Part shown: in pieces, positions 33,260-43,526 of the stretch
Layout: every line of letters starts with the position of its first letter
Numbering within the stretch: the stretch's first letter is position 1
NCBI RefSeq assembly: GCF_002964845.1
Contig: NZ_PRDA01000019.1
Span: 1-54,723, forward strand
Direction: 5' to 3'
Source of the DNA: Thermus tenuipuniceus
GTDB taxonomy: Bacteria; Deinococcota; Deinococci; Deinococcales; Thermaceae
Length of the DNA: 54,723 bases
The notes under the pieces: generated by a model
The model's database searches: none
What the model was told of the DNA's origin: nothing
The model's input: only the letters and a program-made list of their open reading frames with translations
Position numbers and translations under genes: made by a program

Positions 33260-33685
33260 CTACTCCTGGTAACGCTCGCCTTCCAGCCTCATGGTGACGT
33301 AGGGCTCCAAGGTGTATTTCAGCCTGCGCCCATCGCTCCAAAGCTGCCGGTGCAGGCGGAAGCCAGGCTCTTTCTTAGGCCGGTGGGCGATGAAGGACAC
33401 CCTTTGCGCCTGCCACATGGGGGAGGGATCGTAGCCGTTGATCTTGATGTAGTGGTTGGGGAAGGCCTCGCGGCACTTCTGGAACTCGTACATGGCCGCC
33501 GCCGCGTCCTCCAGGTCAAACATGGGCAGGCCCCACATGTTCCAGTAGACGTTGTAGGGGCTAGGGTCGTCGGTGTACTCGATGGAAACCGCCCAGCCGT
33601 TTTTGATGATGTACTCGATCTGGCCCCGGATCTCCTCGTCCGCCAGGTCGGGCAAGTAGGAGAAGGTACCTTGGGTAATCCGCAT
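33260..33685 (-). CDS. cbbS: RuBisCO small subunit (red type)
   Basis: This is the 141-residue small subunit of form I RuBisCO. It opens RITQGTFSYLPDLADEEI, the red-type N-terminus, contains YWNMWGLPMF and has a C-terminal extension (from about residue 110) that forms the extra beta-hairpin of red-type enzymes. GAGGAAG precedes the ATG. It is 17 bp downstream of cbbL. Confidence 0.96.
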   Translation of the reverse strand: MRITQGTFSYLPDLADEEIRGQIEYIIKNGWAVSIEYTDDPSPYNVYWNMWGLPMFDLEDAAAAMYEFQKCREAFPNHYIKINGYDPSPMWQAQRVSFIAHRPKKEPGFRLHRQLWSDGRRLKYTLEPYVTMRLEGERYQE

Positions 33686-33702
33686 CTTCCTCAGCTCCTT
33701 TC

Positions 33703-36143
<2,441 letters not shown>

Positions 36144-36207
36144 GCGCTTACCTTAGAGGGGGCATTTTATTATTGCAATCATATGTTTTCGGCTATAACA
36201 TAAGCCC
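36144..36207. promoter_or_regulatory. cbb control region between glpX and cbbR
   Basis: This 64 bp AT-rich gap holds TATGTT-N9-AACATA (36182-36202), which contains a LysR-type T-N11-A core and probably binds CbbR. ATTGCAAT is a palindrome at 36172-36179. On the minus strand TAAAAT (36169-36164) is a candidate -10 for the operon. On the plus strand TATAAC (36194-36199) is 8 nt before the cbbR ATG. The 7-mer ATAAGCC (36200-36206) is shared with the tkt promoter palindrome. Confidence 0.6.
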
Positions 36208-37113
36208 ATGCTCATATCTAAAAACGCTAAACTGCCGAACCCTGCCGCGTTACGGGTCTTTGTCACGGTGGTGGAGGAAGGTGGGGTGGGCCGGGCAGCC
36301 CTAGCCTTGGGCATCACCCAGCCCGCGGTAAGCCAGTACCTGAGGGCCCTGGAGGAACAGGTGGGCCACCCCCTGTTTGAGCGCCCGGGGCGGCACCTGG
36401 TCCTCTCCCGCGTGGGCGAGGCCCTCCTGCCCGAGGCCAGGCGGGTGGTGCAGGCCCTGGAGGAGTTCCAGCGGGTTTCCCAGGCCATGGGCCGGTTGGA
36501 ACTGGGGGAGGTTACCCTGGGAGCCGCCACCACCATGGCCACCTACGTGCTTCCCCTTTTCCTAAAGAACTTCCACGACGCCCATCCCGGGGTAAGGGTG
36601 CACGTGGAAAGCGGCTCCTCCGAGCGCCTGGCGGAGCGCCTGCTCATAGGGGAAGTGGAGTTCGCTGTGTTAGAGGGTGTAGAGCATTGGGAAGGCTACG
36701 AGCGCCACCTTTTTTACGAGGATGAGCTGGGCCTCATCGTGCCCCCCGACCACCCCTGGGCGGGGCGGGAAACCGTGCCCCCAGAGTGGTTAAAGGAGGA
36801 AACCCTCATCGTGCGCAAGCCCGGCTCCATGACCTGGCGGGCCCTGGAACGGGCCTTTGAGCAAGCGGGCTTGGAGCTTAACCCTACCTTCTACACTGAC
36901 AACAACGAGGTCACCAAGCGCCTGGTGCTGGCGAAAGCTGGGGTCGGGATCGTAAGCCGGGTGGTGGTCCAGCCCAACTTAAAGGTGGGGAACCTCCGAG
37001 CCCTAAGGCTGGCTGCGCCCGTGGGGGAGATCCGCCGCTACTTCTGGCTGGTGCACCCCAAGAGCGTGGCCAACCCCGCAGCCCAGGCCCTCATCGCCCT
37101 GCTTCGCTCCTAG
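36208..37113 (+). CDS. cbbR: LysR-family regulator CbbR
   Basis: The 301-residue protein has an N-terminal LysR helix-turn-helix (about 15-75) with GITQPAVSQYLRALEEQVGHPLFERPGRH, and a periplasmic-binding-protein-like effector domain. Its divergent position beside the RuBisCO operon is the classical one for CbbR, which activates cbb genes in response to metabolites such as NADPH or RuBP. Autoregulation through the shared 64 bp region is likely. Its 3' end overlaps the convergent psiE-like gene by 23 bp. Confidence 0.88.
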   Translation: MLISKNAKLPNPAALRVFVTVVEEGGVGRAALALGITQPAVSQYLRALEEQVGHPLFERPGRHLVLSRVGEALLPEARRVVQALEEFQRVSQAMGRLELGEVTLGAATTMATYVLPLFLKNFHDAHPGVRVHVESGSSERLAERLLIGEVEFAVLEGVEHWEGYERHLFYEDELGLIVPPDHPWAGRETVPPEWLKEETLIVRKPGSMTWRALERAFEQAGLELNPTFYTDNNEVTKRLVLAKAGVGIVSRVVVQPNLKVGNLRALRLAAPVGEIRRYFWLVHPKSVANPAAQALIALLRS

Positions 37114-37531
37114 TAAGGCGCATGGCCAAGGCCAAGGCCACCACCATGAGGGAAAGAAGCCCCAGCTCGGCCAAGACCGCCATGAAGGCGGGATCCGCCA
37201 GGTCAAACTTCTCCACCGCCTCTGCGGTCAGGACCAGGATGCGGCGGATGGCGGCGATGAGGCCGATAACCAGAAAGGGGGTGGCCTCGAGGGTCCCTTC
37301 CTTGGCGAAACGCAGCAGGGTGTAGAGGATTTCCGCCAGCATCAAGGCAAGAAGCACGCGGTCCAAAAGGCTCAGGGCCACCTCCCCGTAGTCCCCCCTC
37401 ATCAGGTGGTACACCCCCTCCACCAAGGTGGAAAGGAGGAGAACCGCCGCCCCGCCGGCGATGAGAAAGCCAGCGAAGAGGTAGATTACCGTTTCCGTTA
37501 TCTGGAGAACCCTGTAAGCGTCCCGCTTCAC
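37091..37531 (-). CDS. PsiE-like membrane protein (phosphate-starvation-inducible E family)
   Basis: The 146-residue protein has four hydrophobic helices (about 13-35, 55-75, 80-100 and 118-140) and the PsiE pattern with AEILYTLLRFAKEGTLEATPFLVIGLIAAIRRIL. The molecular role of this family is unknown. It starts with GTG 4 bp after the upstream small gene and is the last gene of the tkt operon, so it may be co-expressed with carbon-fixation genes. Confidence 0.72.
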   Translation of the reverse strand: MKRDAYRVLQITETVIYLFAGFLIAGGAAVLLLSTLVEGVYHLMRGDYGEVALSLLDRVLLALMLAEILYTLLRFAKEGTLEATPFLVIGLIAAIRRILVLTAEAVEKFDLADPAFMAVLAELGLLSLMVVALALAMRLTRSEAGR

Positions 37532-37535
37532 CGTT

Positions 37536-37805
37536 TTAGTCTACATCGTTGAGGTAGGTGAAATCCCCCTGTTCCTCCAAAAATTTCTGCATCTCGTAGG
37601 GGGAGCGGATCCCCTCCTCCCCTGGGAAAGGACCTTCCATCCAGTGGGGCGGGGCCTCTGGGGGCGGGGTCTGGAAACCGTAGAGGTAGTAGAGGGCCCA
37701 GTAGCCATGGGCGTCCTTCAAAATCACCGCATCCCCGTAACCATCCTCCAGCACCTTCACCGCCTGCTTCCTGGCCTCCTGGTAGGGCATTTCTGAGTAA
37801 TCCAT
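37536..37805 (-). CDS. small protein of unknown function, paralogue B
   Basis: I do not recognise a family. The 89-residue acidic protein has an aromatic block HGYWALYYLYG followed by a Pro-rich turn, PHWMEGP, a helix SPYEMQKFLEEQG and the end YLND. The upstream gene encodes a clear paralogue with the same landmarks in the same order. The ATG at 37805 is chosen since GGGGG lies 5 nt upstream; a GTG two codons earlier is poorer. It has no signal peptide or TM helix, so it is cytosolic. Location in the tkt-cbbY operon suggests a link to carbon fixation. Confidence 0.75.
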   Translation of the reverse strand: MDYSEMPYQEARKQAVKVLEDGYGDAVILKDAHGYWALYYLYGFQTPPPEAPPHWMEGPFPGEEGIRSPYEMQKFLEEQGDFTYLNDVD

Positions 37806-37814
37806 ATACACCCC

Positions 37815-38087
37815 CTACTTGGACTCGTTGATGAAGAGGGTATAACCATTGTCCTCCAGCCAACGGGCCTGATCGTAAGAATCCAGGAACTCCTCGGGGG
37901 AAGCCTTGGGTCCTTCCACCCAGTCCGGGGTTTCGTCTGGATCCGGGGCCTTGCGCCCGTACCAGCTGTAGAAGTAGTAGAGGGCGTAGTATCCTCCCTC
38001 CCCCTCGAGGACCAATCCCTCCCCTATTCCATCCACCAGGACCTTCAAAGCCCTGGCCTCCGCCTCCCGGTGGGCTAGCTGCCGCAT
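37815..38087 (-). CDS. small protein of unknown function, paralogue A
   Basis: The 90-residue acidic protein is a paralogue of the next gene. The shared landmarks are the ALKVLVDGIGEG helix, GGYYALYYFYSWYG, PDWVEGP, a SYDQARWLEDNGY helix and the ending FINES. The pair probably arose by tandem duplication and might form a heterodimer. GGAGGTG precedes the ATG. It overlaps the Dabb gene by 13 bp. I recognise no domain and see no catalytic motif; a ligand- or protein-binding role is a guess from its size and its conserved aromatic patch. Confidence 0.75.
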   Translation of the reverse strand: MRQLAHREAEARALKVLVDGIGEGLVLEGEGGYYALYYFYSWYGRKAPDPDETPDWVEGPKASPEEFLDSYDQARWLEDNGYTLFINESK

Positions 38088-38383
38088 GGCACCTCCGTGA
38101 TCACCAGGTAATCGGTGGTGATCCGGTCCTGGGCCATGGGGCGGAAGACCTTGTTGGCAAACTCCACGTGCAAGGGATGGTCCCGGTAGAACTCCACCAC
38201 CTCAGGCCCCTCAAAAAGGATAGAAAGCCAGTAGCGGTAGCGGGCCCCTTCGGCAAGAGCCTCCCCATAGCGCAACCCACAAACCCCGGGAATCTGCAAG
38301 AGGACCTCCCGGGCCTTCCGCACCATCTCCCTCACCTCCTTCGGACTGGCCTCGGCGTTGAACACGATCAGGTGCTCCACCAC
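38075..38383 (-). CDS. Dabb (stress-responsive A/B barrel) domain protein
   Basis: The 102-residue protein has the Dabb pattern: VEHLIVFNAEASPKEVREMV at the start, PGVCGLRYGE, YRYWLSILFEG and YRDHPLHVEFANKVFRPM. These small ferredoxin-like barrels dimerise and have varied roles. The start is GTG 38383, with GGAGG 7 nt upstream inside the end of cbbY. Function is unknown; its position suggests co-translation with cbbY. Confidence 0.8.
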   Translation of the reverse strand: MVEHLIVFNAEASPKEVREMVRKAREVLLQIPGVCGLRYGEALAEGARYRYWLSILFEGPEVVEFYRDHPLHVEFANKVFRPMAQDRITTDYLVITEVPCGS

Positions 38384-39123
38384 TTTTTCACCTCCTCCAG
38401 GTAGGAAAGGTCCACCACCACCCTCTCCCCGGACCTCGGCCCCTGGAGGACGGGCGCAGGGTTCCCGGGCTCCCCCAGGTGGGGAAGAAGGGCGTGGGCT
38501 TCTTGGTAGTCCTGGTCCAGGGTATAAAGGCTAGGGGTGATGAGCACGGGGAAACCCGCCCCCAGGGCGCTCAGGAGACCATTGCGGGAATCCTCCACCA
38601 CCAGCCCCTCTTCCGGGGCCAAGCCCAGGCGCTCCCGGGCCAGGAGGTAGATGCCGGGATCCGGCTTCTTCCTTGCCACCACATCCCCGGCCAAAACCAG
38701 GGAAAACCAGCCCGATAGACCCGCACCCTCCAAGAAGGCCTCGGCGTTTTCCGGGCTGGTGGTGGTGCAAAGGGCTAAGGCCACCCCTGCCTCCCGGGCC
38801 TCGAGGAGAAGCCGGCGCACCCCCGGGCGCAACGCGACCCCCTCTTCCCGCAAAAGCTTCAGGTAAAGGTCCGTCTTGTAGCGGTGCACCTCGGCGATCT
38901 CCTCCCAGGAAAGCCCAGGTGCCCCCGGGGTTTCCTCCAGGGCCCGCTTAAGGCGCTCCTTCCCCCCGGTGGTCCAAAGGAGGCGGGCGTAGGTTTCCTG
39001 GTCCCAGTAAAGGGGAAGGCCAAAGTGGGCAAAGGCCCGGTTGAAGGCCTCCCGGTGGAGTTCCTCAGTCTCCGCCAAGGTGCCGTCCAAATCCCAAAGA
39101 AGGGCCTTCAGCTTCCCCACCAT
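38368..39123 (-). CDS. cbbY: HAD-family phosphatase, CbbY-like
   Basis: The 251-residue HAD hydrolase has motif I LLWDLDGTLAETEELHREAFN, the CbbY-type form with Glu after the loop. Motif II ALCTTTSPEN, the lysine in RKKPDPGIY and the acidic motif VVEDSRNG follow. CbbY in red-type RuBisCO organisms dephosphorylates xylulose-1,5-bisphosphate, a misfire inhibitor of RuBisCO. Phosphoglycolate phosphatase is the main alternative. The gene overlaps both neighbours (16 bp each). Confidence 0.85.
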   Translation of the reverse strand: MVGKLKALLWDLDGTLAETEELHREAFNRAFAHFGLPLYWDQETYARLLWTTGGKERLKRALEETPGAPGLSWEEIAEVHRYKTDLYLKLLREEGVALRPGVRRLLLEAREAGVALALCTTTSPENAEAFLEGAGLSGWFSLVLAGDVVARKKPDPGIYLLARERLGLAPEEGLVVEDSRNGLLSALGAGFPVLITPSLYTLDQDYQEAHALLPHLGEPGNPAPVLQGPRSGERVVVDLSYLEEVKKWWST

Positions 39124-39917
39124 AGGCGCATCCGGGCCATGGCCAAATCCTTGAGGCCCTCCTTCATGGCCGCCATCAGGCCCAGGTAGTCTTCCGCTCC
39201 CACCCTCCTGAGAACCGAGGCCGCCTCGAGGGCCAGGTCGGCATAAAGGTTGATCTTTCGGATCCCCCGGTCCACCAAAGCCCGATAGTCCTCCGGGCTT
39301 AAGCCCGAAGCCCCGTGGAGGACCAGGGGCACGGGAAGGTGGCCCAGCTCCTCCAACAAGGGCAGATTGAGGCGCACCGGCCCCTTGTGCAGGCCGTGGC
39401 GGGTGCCAATGCTCACCGCCAGGGCGTCCACCCCGGTCTCCTCCAGGTAGCGCCTGGCTTCCAAGGGGTCGGTGTAGGCCACGGGCTCATGGGAAACCTC
39501 CCCCCCGTAACCTCCCGGCACTGCCCCCACCTCCCCTTCCACCGTAGCCCCATAGGCCCGGGCCACCTCCACCGCCAGGCGGGTCAGTTGGATGTTCTCC
39601 TCGAGGGGCAGATGGCTTCCATCGAGCATCACGCTGGTGAAGCCCTGTTTTAACGCCCGTACCACCTCCTGGAGGCTTTCCCCATGGTCCAGGTGTAGGG
39701 CCACGGGTACCTTGGCCCCCTCCGCCAAATGGCGGAGCCCAGGTGCCAGGGCTTCCAGGGGCGGCCCCCCTAGGTGTAGGGCCACGCTGAGAATCACCGG
39801 AAGGCCCAGGGTTTCTGCGCCCTCCAGGATGGCCTCCGCCCACTCCAGGCCTACCACGTCAAAGGCCCCCACCGCCCGGCCCTTTTCCGGCAGAACCTCC
39901 CGCAAGGTGGCCAGCAT
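39108..39917 (-). CDS. second class II (fructose/tagatose bisphosphate-type) aldolase
   Basis: The 269-residue protein is a shorter class II aldolase. It keeps VALHLDHGESLQE (zinc His and catalytic Asp), GFTSVMLDGSHLPLEEN, EGEVGAV, SIGTRHGLHKG and VLHGASGL. It is only distantly like the fba product at the other end of the cluster, so it may use another substrate such as sedoheptulose-, tagatose- or another ketose bisphosphate. It lies between comB and cbbY in the tkt operon. Confidence 0.85.
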   Translation of the reverse strand: MLATLREVLPEKGRAVGAFDVVGLEWAEAILEGAETLGLPVILSVALHLGGPPLEALAPGLRHLAEGAKVPVALHLDHGESLQEVVRALKQGFTSVMLDGSHLPLEENIQLTRLAVEVARAYGATVEGEVGAVPGGYGGEVSHEPVAYTDPLEARRYLEETGVDALAVSIGTRHGLHKGPVRLNLPLLEELGHLPVPLVLHGASGLSPEDYRALVDRGIRKINLYADLALEAASVLRRVGAEDYLGLMAAMKEGLKDLAMARMRLWWGS

Positions 39918-39926
39918 CCCTCCCCC

Positions 39927-40616
39927 CTATACCCCAAACACCATGCCTTCCCCCCGCATCCCCAGGAAGCGGGGGACCACCCTATGGACGTCCACCCGAG
40001 CGCACTCGGCCACATCCTCCCCAAGCCCCACCGCCACCAAGGCCTTGGCGGCCTCGCTGGCTGAGAGCACCGGCAAAGGCGGGTTCTCCGCCAAGAAGAG
40101 GGCTAGATGGGCCATTTCTCCCACAGGAGTAAACCCCAGGGCTTGCAACCGCCTTCCGATGACCCCAGCCGTGTAAAGGTCATCCAGGGCTATGTTGCCC
40201 TCCTTGCCCGCACAGAGGATAGCTACTTCCCCGCCTGCACCTGCCGCCACCTCCGCCACCGCCTGGGCGTTTTGCAAGGAACCCAGAAGGATATACCTAG
40301 CCCCTAAGGCCGCATGGGCGGCCCGGGTGCCGTTGGTGGTGGCCATGACCACGGTCTTCCCCACCACCCTTTCCACCTCCCGGGGGGAGTTGCCCAGGTC
40401 AAACCCCTTTGGGGGAAGCCCTCCCACTTCCCCGGCCAGGACTTCCCCATCCTGGCGTAAGGCCCGTGCGGCCTCCACTCCCGGGGCTAGAACCAGGGCC
40501 TTGGCCCCAGCCCTTAGGTAAAGGGCGGCGGTGGTGGTGGCCCGGATGACATCCACCACAATGGCCATTCCCGCATAAGCCTCAGGACGAGGGAGGGGAT
40601 CTACCCAAAACCTCAT
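39927..40616 (-). CDS. comB: ComB-like phosphatase (2-phosphosulfolactate phosphatase family)
   Basis: The 229-residue protein fits the ComB fold: [38 protein letters not shown] with the catalytic/metal-binding acidic residues, ATTNGTRA, and [18 protein letters not shown]. The family was defined by coenzyme M biosynthesis, which Thermus is not expected to have, so the real substrate is probably another phosphorylated acid or sugar. ATG 40616 overlaps the tkt stop (ATGA), and the protein from there matches the family length. Confidence 0.82.
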   Translation of the reverse strand: MRFWVDPLPRPEAYAGMAIVVDVIRATTTAALYLRAGAKALVLAPGVEAARALRQDGEVLAGEVGGLPPKGFDLGNSPREVERVVGKTVVMATTNGTRAAHAALGARYILLGSLQNAQAVAEVAAGAGGEVAILCAGKEGNIALDDLYTAGVIGRRLQALGFTPVGEMAHLALFLAENPPLPVLSASEAAKALVAVGLGEDVAECARVDVHRVVPRFLGMRGEGMVFGV

Positions 40617-42568
40617 AGGAGCTCTTCCAAAGCCGCCGCCACCCGCTCCGGGGTAAAGCCCAGCTTCTCGTAGACCTCGGGGTAAGGGGCGCTGGCCCCG
40701 AAGCGGTCCAGACCCACCACCTTGTGGGCGTACCGCTCCCAACCCAGGGTAGCCCCTGCCTCCACCGCCACGGTGGGGAGGCCTGGGGGAAGCACTTCCC
40801 GCCTATACTCCTCCGGCTGGGCGGCAAAGAGTTCAAAGGAAGGCAGGCTCACCACCCGCACCCGGCGGCCCTTCTCCGCCAAAAGGACCCTGGCCTTCAA
40901 GGCCAGGTGCACCTCGCTTCCCGTGGCCACGATCACCCCTTCGGGGTCCTCTACATCCTCCAGGATGTAGCCTCCCTTGAGGGCCCCCTTGGCCTTTTCC
41001 GGGGAAAGGAGAGGAACTGCCTGGCGGGTGAGGATGAGGGCCGTGGGACCTTCCTTGCGGCTTAGGGCCACCCGCCAGGCGTAGAAGGTCTCGTAGGCGT
41101 CTGCGGGACGAATCACCCAAAGGCCCGGCATGGCCCGGAGGCTCATGAGGTGCTCCACGGGCTGGTGGGTGGGGCCGTCCTCCCCCAGGGCGATGGTGTC
41201 GTGGGTGAAGACGAAGATCGTGGGGGTGCCCATGAGGGCCGCCAGGCGGATGGCGGGGCGCATGTAGTCGGAAAAAACTAGGAAAGTGCCCCCATACGCC
41301 CTATAGCCCCCATGAAGGTTAAGGCCGTTGAGGATGGCCCCCATGCCGTGCTCCCGCACCCCGTAGTGGATGTACCGCCCCGTGGGGTTTTGCGGGGAAA
41401 AGTCCGCCATGCCCTGGGCCTGGGTGTTGTTGGAGGGGGTGAGGTCGGCGCTCCCGCCCAAAAGCTCGGGCATCCCGGGAACGATGGCGTCTAGGGCCTT
41501 GCCGCTCGCCGCCCGGGTAGCCACGGGCTTGTCAAAGGCTGGGGGCTCCTCGGGAAGGGAGGGAAGATCGCCCTTTAAGCGGCGCAGAAGCTCCTGGTGC
41601 AGGTCGGGATAGGCCCGGGCATAGGCCTCCATGAGCTCTTCCCAGGCCTCCTGCCAAGCCCTTCCCTTCTCCCGCATGTCCATGTGCCGGTAGACTTCCT
41701 CGGGAACCTCAAAGGGCGGGTAGGGCCAGCCCAGGTTCCTACGGGTGGCCTCCACCGCCTCCGGACCCAAGGGTTCCCCGTGGGCCTTGTGGGAGTCCTG
41801 TTTGGGGGAACCGTAACCGATGTGGCTCCGCACGGCGATGAGGGAGGGCCTTTCGTCTAGCTGGGCCAGGCGGATGGCGTGGCGGAGGGCCTCGAGGTCG
41901 TTGGCATCCTCCACCCTGAGGGTGTGCCATCCATAGGCCCGGTAGCGCGCCAGGACATCCTCGGTAAAAGCCAGGTCGGTGGAGCCGTCAATGGAGATGT
42001 GGTTGTTATCCCAAAACACGATGAGCTTGGAAAGCTTCCAGTGTCCTGCCAAGGAGCTGGCCTCCCCGGAAACCCCCTCCATCAGGTCCCCATCCGAGGC
42101 CAGCACGTAGGTGTAGTGGTTCACCACCTCGTAGCCCGGGCGGTTGAACTCGGCAGCCAGCTTCCTCTCCGCCAGGGCCAGGCCCACCGCGGTGGATATA
42201 CCCTGGCCCAAGGGACCGGTGGTCACCTCCACCCCTGGGGTGTGGCCATACTCGGGGTGGCCCGGGGTCTTGGAACCCCACTGGCGGAAGCGCTTGAGCT
42301 CCTCCAAGGGAAGGTCATACCCCGTGAGGTGGAGGATGGCGTAAAGAAGCATGGAGCCATGCCCTGCGGAAAGGACAAACCGGTCGCGATCCGGCCAGTT
42401 CGGGTCCAGGGGATTGTGGCGCATGACCTCCCGATACAGAAGATCGGCCAGGGGAGCCATGGCCATGGGCATACCGGGGTGGCCGCTTTTGGCCTTTTCC
42501 ACAGCGTCTATAGCCAAAAACCGGACGGCGTTCACCGAAAGGCGGGTGAGGTCCTTGGTCTCGGTCAT
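40613..42568 (-). CDS. tkt: transketolase
   Basis: Transketolase moves two-carbon units in the regeneration phase of the Calvin cycle and in the pentose phosphate pathway. The 651-residue thiamine-diphosphate enzyme has [13 protein letters not shown] near the start, the TPP/Mg motif [14 protein letters not shown]...[10 protein letters not shown], the catalytic Glu in GVREHGMGA and the [18 protein letters not shown] block. ATG 42568 is preceded by GGAGG at 4 nt. It heads the second operon of the cluster, behind a palindromic promoter region. Confidence 0.96.
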   Translation of the reverse strand: MTETKDLTRLSVNAVRFLAIDAVEKAKSGHPGMPMAMAPLADLLYREVMRHNPLDPNWPDRDRFVLSAGHGSMLLYAILHLTGYDLPLEELKRFRQWGSKTPGHPEYGHTPGVEVTTGPLGQGISTAVGLALAERKLAAEFNRPGYEVVNHYTYVLASDGDLMEGVSGEASSLAGHWKLSKLIVFWDNNHISIDGSTDLAFTEDVLARYRAYGWHTLRVEDANDLEALRHAIRLAQLDERPSLIAVRSHIGYGSPKQDSHKAHGEPLGPEAVEATRRNLGWPYPPFEVPEEVYRHMDMREKGRAWQEAWEELMEAYARAYPDLHQELLRRLKGDLPSLPEEPPAFDKPVATRAASGKALDAIVPGMPELLGGSADLTPSNNTQAQGMADFSPQNPTGRYIHYGVREHGMGAILNGLNLHGGYRAYGGTFLVFSDYMRPAIRLAALMGTPTIFVFTHDTIALGEDGPTHQPVEHLMSLRAMPGLWVIRPADAYETFYAWRVALSRKEGPTALILTRQAVPLLSPEKAKGALKGGYILEDVEDPEGVIVATGSEVHLALKARVLLAEKGRRVRVVSLPSFELFAAQPEEYRREVLPPGLPTVAVEAGATLGWERYAHKVVGLDRFGASAPYPEVYEKLGFTPERVAAALEELL

Positions 42569-42623
42569 GTTGCCTCCAGGGTACGCCCCCGTGAAGGAGG
42601 GCACAAGCGGAGCCAGGGAGCCC

Positions 42624-42643
42624 TACTATAAGCCAAGGCTTAT
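42624..42643 (-). promoter_or_regulatory. tkt promoter with palindromic operator
   Basis: ATAAGCC-AA-GGCTTAT (42628-42643) is a perfect inverted repeat with 7 bp arms. On the minus strand it overlaps a -10 TATAGT (42629-42624) and fills the spacer upstream of it. A second TATAGT lies at 42675-42670. The arm ATAAGCC recurs beside cbbR (36200-36206), so both operons may share a regulator. The rest of the gap to 42715 shows nothing else. Confidence 0.6.
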
Positions 42644-42715
42644 GTAGAACCCCGTTTCCCCCGGTGAAAGACTATACCCTCTTCCACCCTTCTCCCTCCT
42701 TGCTGAGGCTCCGGG

Positions 42716-43177
42716 CTAGCTTTTAGGGGAAACCCCGAGTGGCCATAGTCTGCTGGCGGGTGCCAAGAGGGGTTTCCCTGCAGAGGGAAAAGCAAGCGGC
42801 CATCGAGCCTGCCGGCGTTCTGGGCCGTTTGGCCATGGCCCGGACTTCGGGCTAGGGGGCATTAGGGGAGATTCCGTAATTCTCAAACCTTTACCGGTAA
42901 GTACGGAAAACGCTTGAGCCAGTTGGGAACCTTGTTCCTGTAGAGCCCATACCACCCGGGCCGACTTTTCCTTCGGCTTTAACCCCTCAAGACGAAGAAG
43001 CCTCGCTCCCCCGGGAACCAAACCCTGGAGAAACACCAGCCCGCCAAAGTCCTTGTCGGTGATGAGAAGGAGAGCCTCCCTTTCCTTGGCCAAGGCCACA
43101 TACAGGACCTCGAGGCCCTCAGCCCGTAGCCGCGCCCCAACCGGGGCGTCTACCCCTTTGTCAGCGACAATCTTCAC
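42716..43177 (-). CDS. DUF5615 PIN-like toxin homologue, altered
   Basis: The start GTG AAG ATT gives MKIVADKGVDAPVGARLRAEG, the DUF5615 N-terminus, and ITDKDFGGLVF is the acidic PIN-like motif. The usual acidic loop of about 12 residues between LYVA and LAKEREALLL is missing. After residue ~100 a Pro/Trp-rich tail of about 50 residues unlike the family follows. It is 153 residues against the usual ~110-120. It is paired with a frameshifted DUF433 antitoxin, so it is probably inactive or decaying. Confidence 0.6.
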   Translation of the reverse strand: MKIVADKGVDAPVGARLRAEGLEVLYVALAKEREALLLITDKDFGGLVFLQGLVPGGARLLRLEGLKPKEKSARVVWALQEQGSQLAQAFSVLTGKGLRITESPLMPPSPKSGPWPNGPERRQARWPLAFPSAGKPLLAPASRLWPLGVSPKS

Positions 43178-43397
43178 GCCACCTTCTCAGGGACCGGGCA
43201 GTACACCTCTGCCCCGAGGGTTTCGGCCGCATAGAGCACAGATCCTCTGGCGTAAGGCGGGGGTGGGCAGCCAGAACCTCCTTGGGTGTTTCCCCGGCAG
43301 CCAAACGGCGGAGGACCTCCTCCACGGTGATCCGGGTACCGGCCACCACGGGCTTACCCAGCATCACCTCGGGATCCCTGATGACCCAGGCTTCCAT
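43174..43397 (-). pseudogene. frameshifted DUF433 antitoxin-like gene
   Basis: From ATG 43397 the product EAWVIRDPEVMLGKPVVAGTRITVEEVLRRLAAG is a typical DUF433 domain. At about 43236-43244 the frame shifts. The continuing frame is nonsense, while the other frame encodes the expected family ending LYAAETLGAEVYCPVPEKVA. That ending stops at a TGA which overlaps the GTG of the partner gene by 4 bp (GTGA). The intact ancestral gene was therefore 43174-43397. The uninterrupted frame, which runs to 43161, gives 78 residues with an abnormal tail. Confidence 0.75.
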
Positions 43398-43484
43398 GTG
43401 TCCTCCAGTACGCCACCCCGAACCTCTCGGTAGCGGATAGCAAAGGTGTTTTCCAAATCGCTCCCTTACCCGAGGACCATCCGC

Positions 43485-43513
43485 TTGCCTTGGCCCCCCA
43501 GGGCTGCTAGAAT
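43485..43513 (+). promoter_or_regulatory. promoter of tRNA-Arg
   Basis: TTGCCT (43485-43490) and TAGAAT (43508-43513) are spaced by 17 bp. TGC before the hexamer forms an extended -10. The tRNA begins 13 bp later. Confidence 0.75.
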
Positions 43514-43526
43514 CCTCTAGGTGTGG

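Noticed and set aside
39927-40616. Evidence for coenzyme M biosynthesis from comB
   Set aside because: No other com gene is present and the context is a sugar-phosphate operon; only the phosphatase fold is supported.
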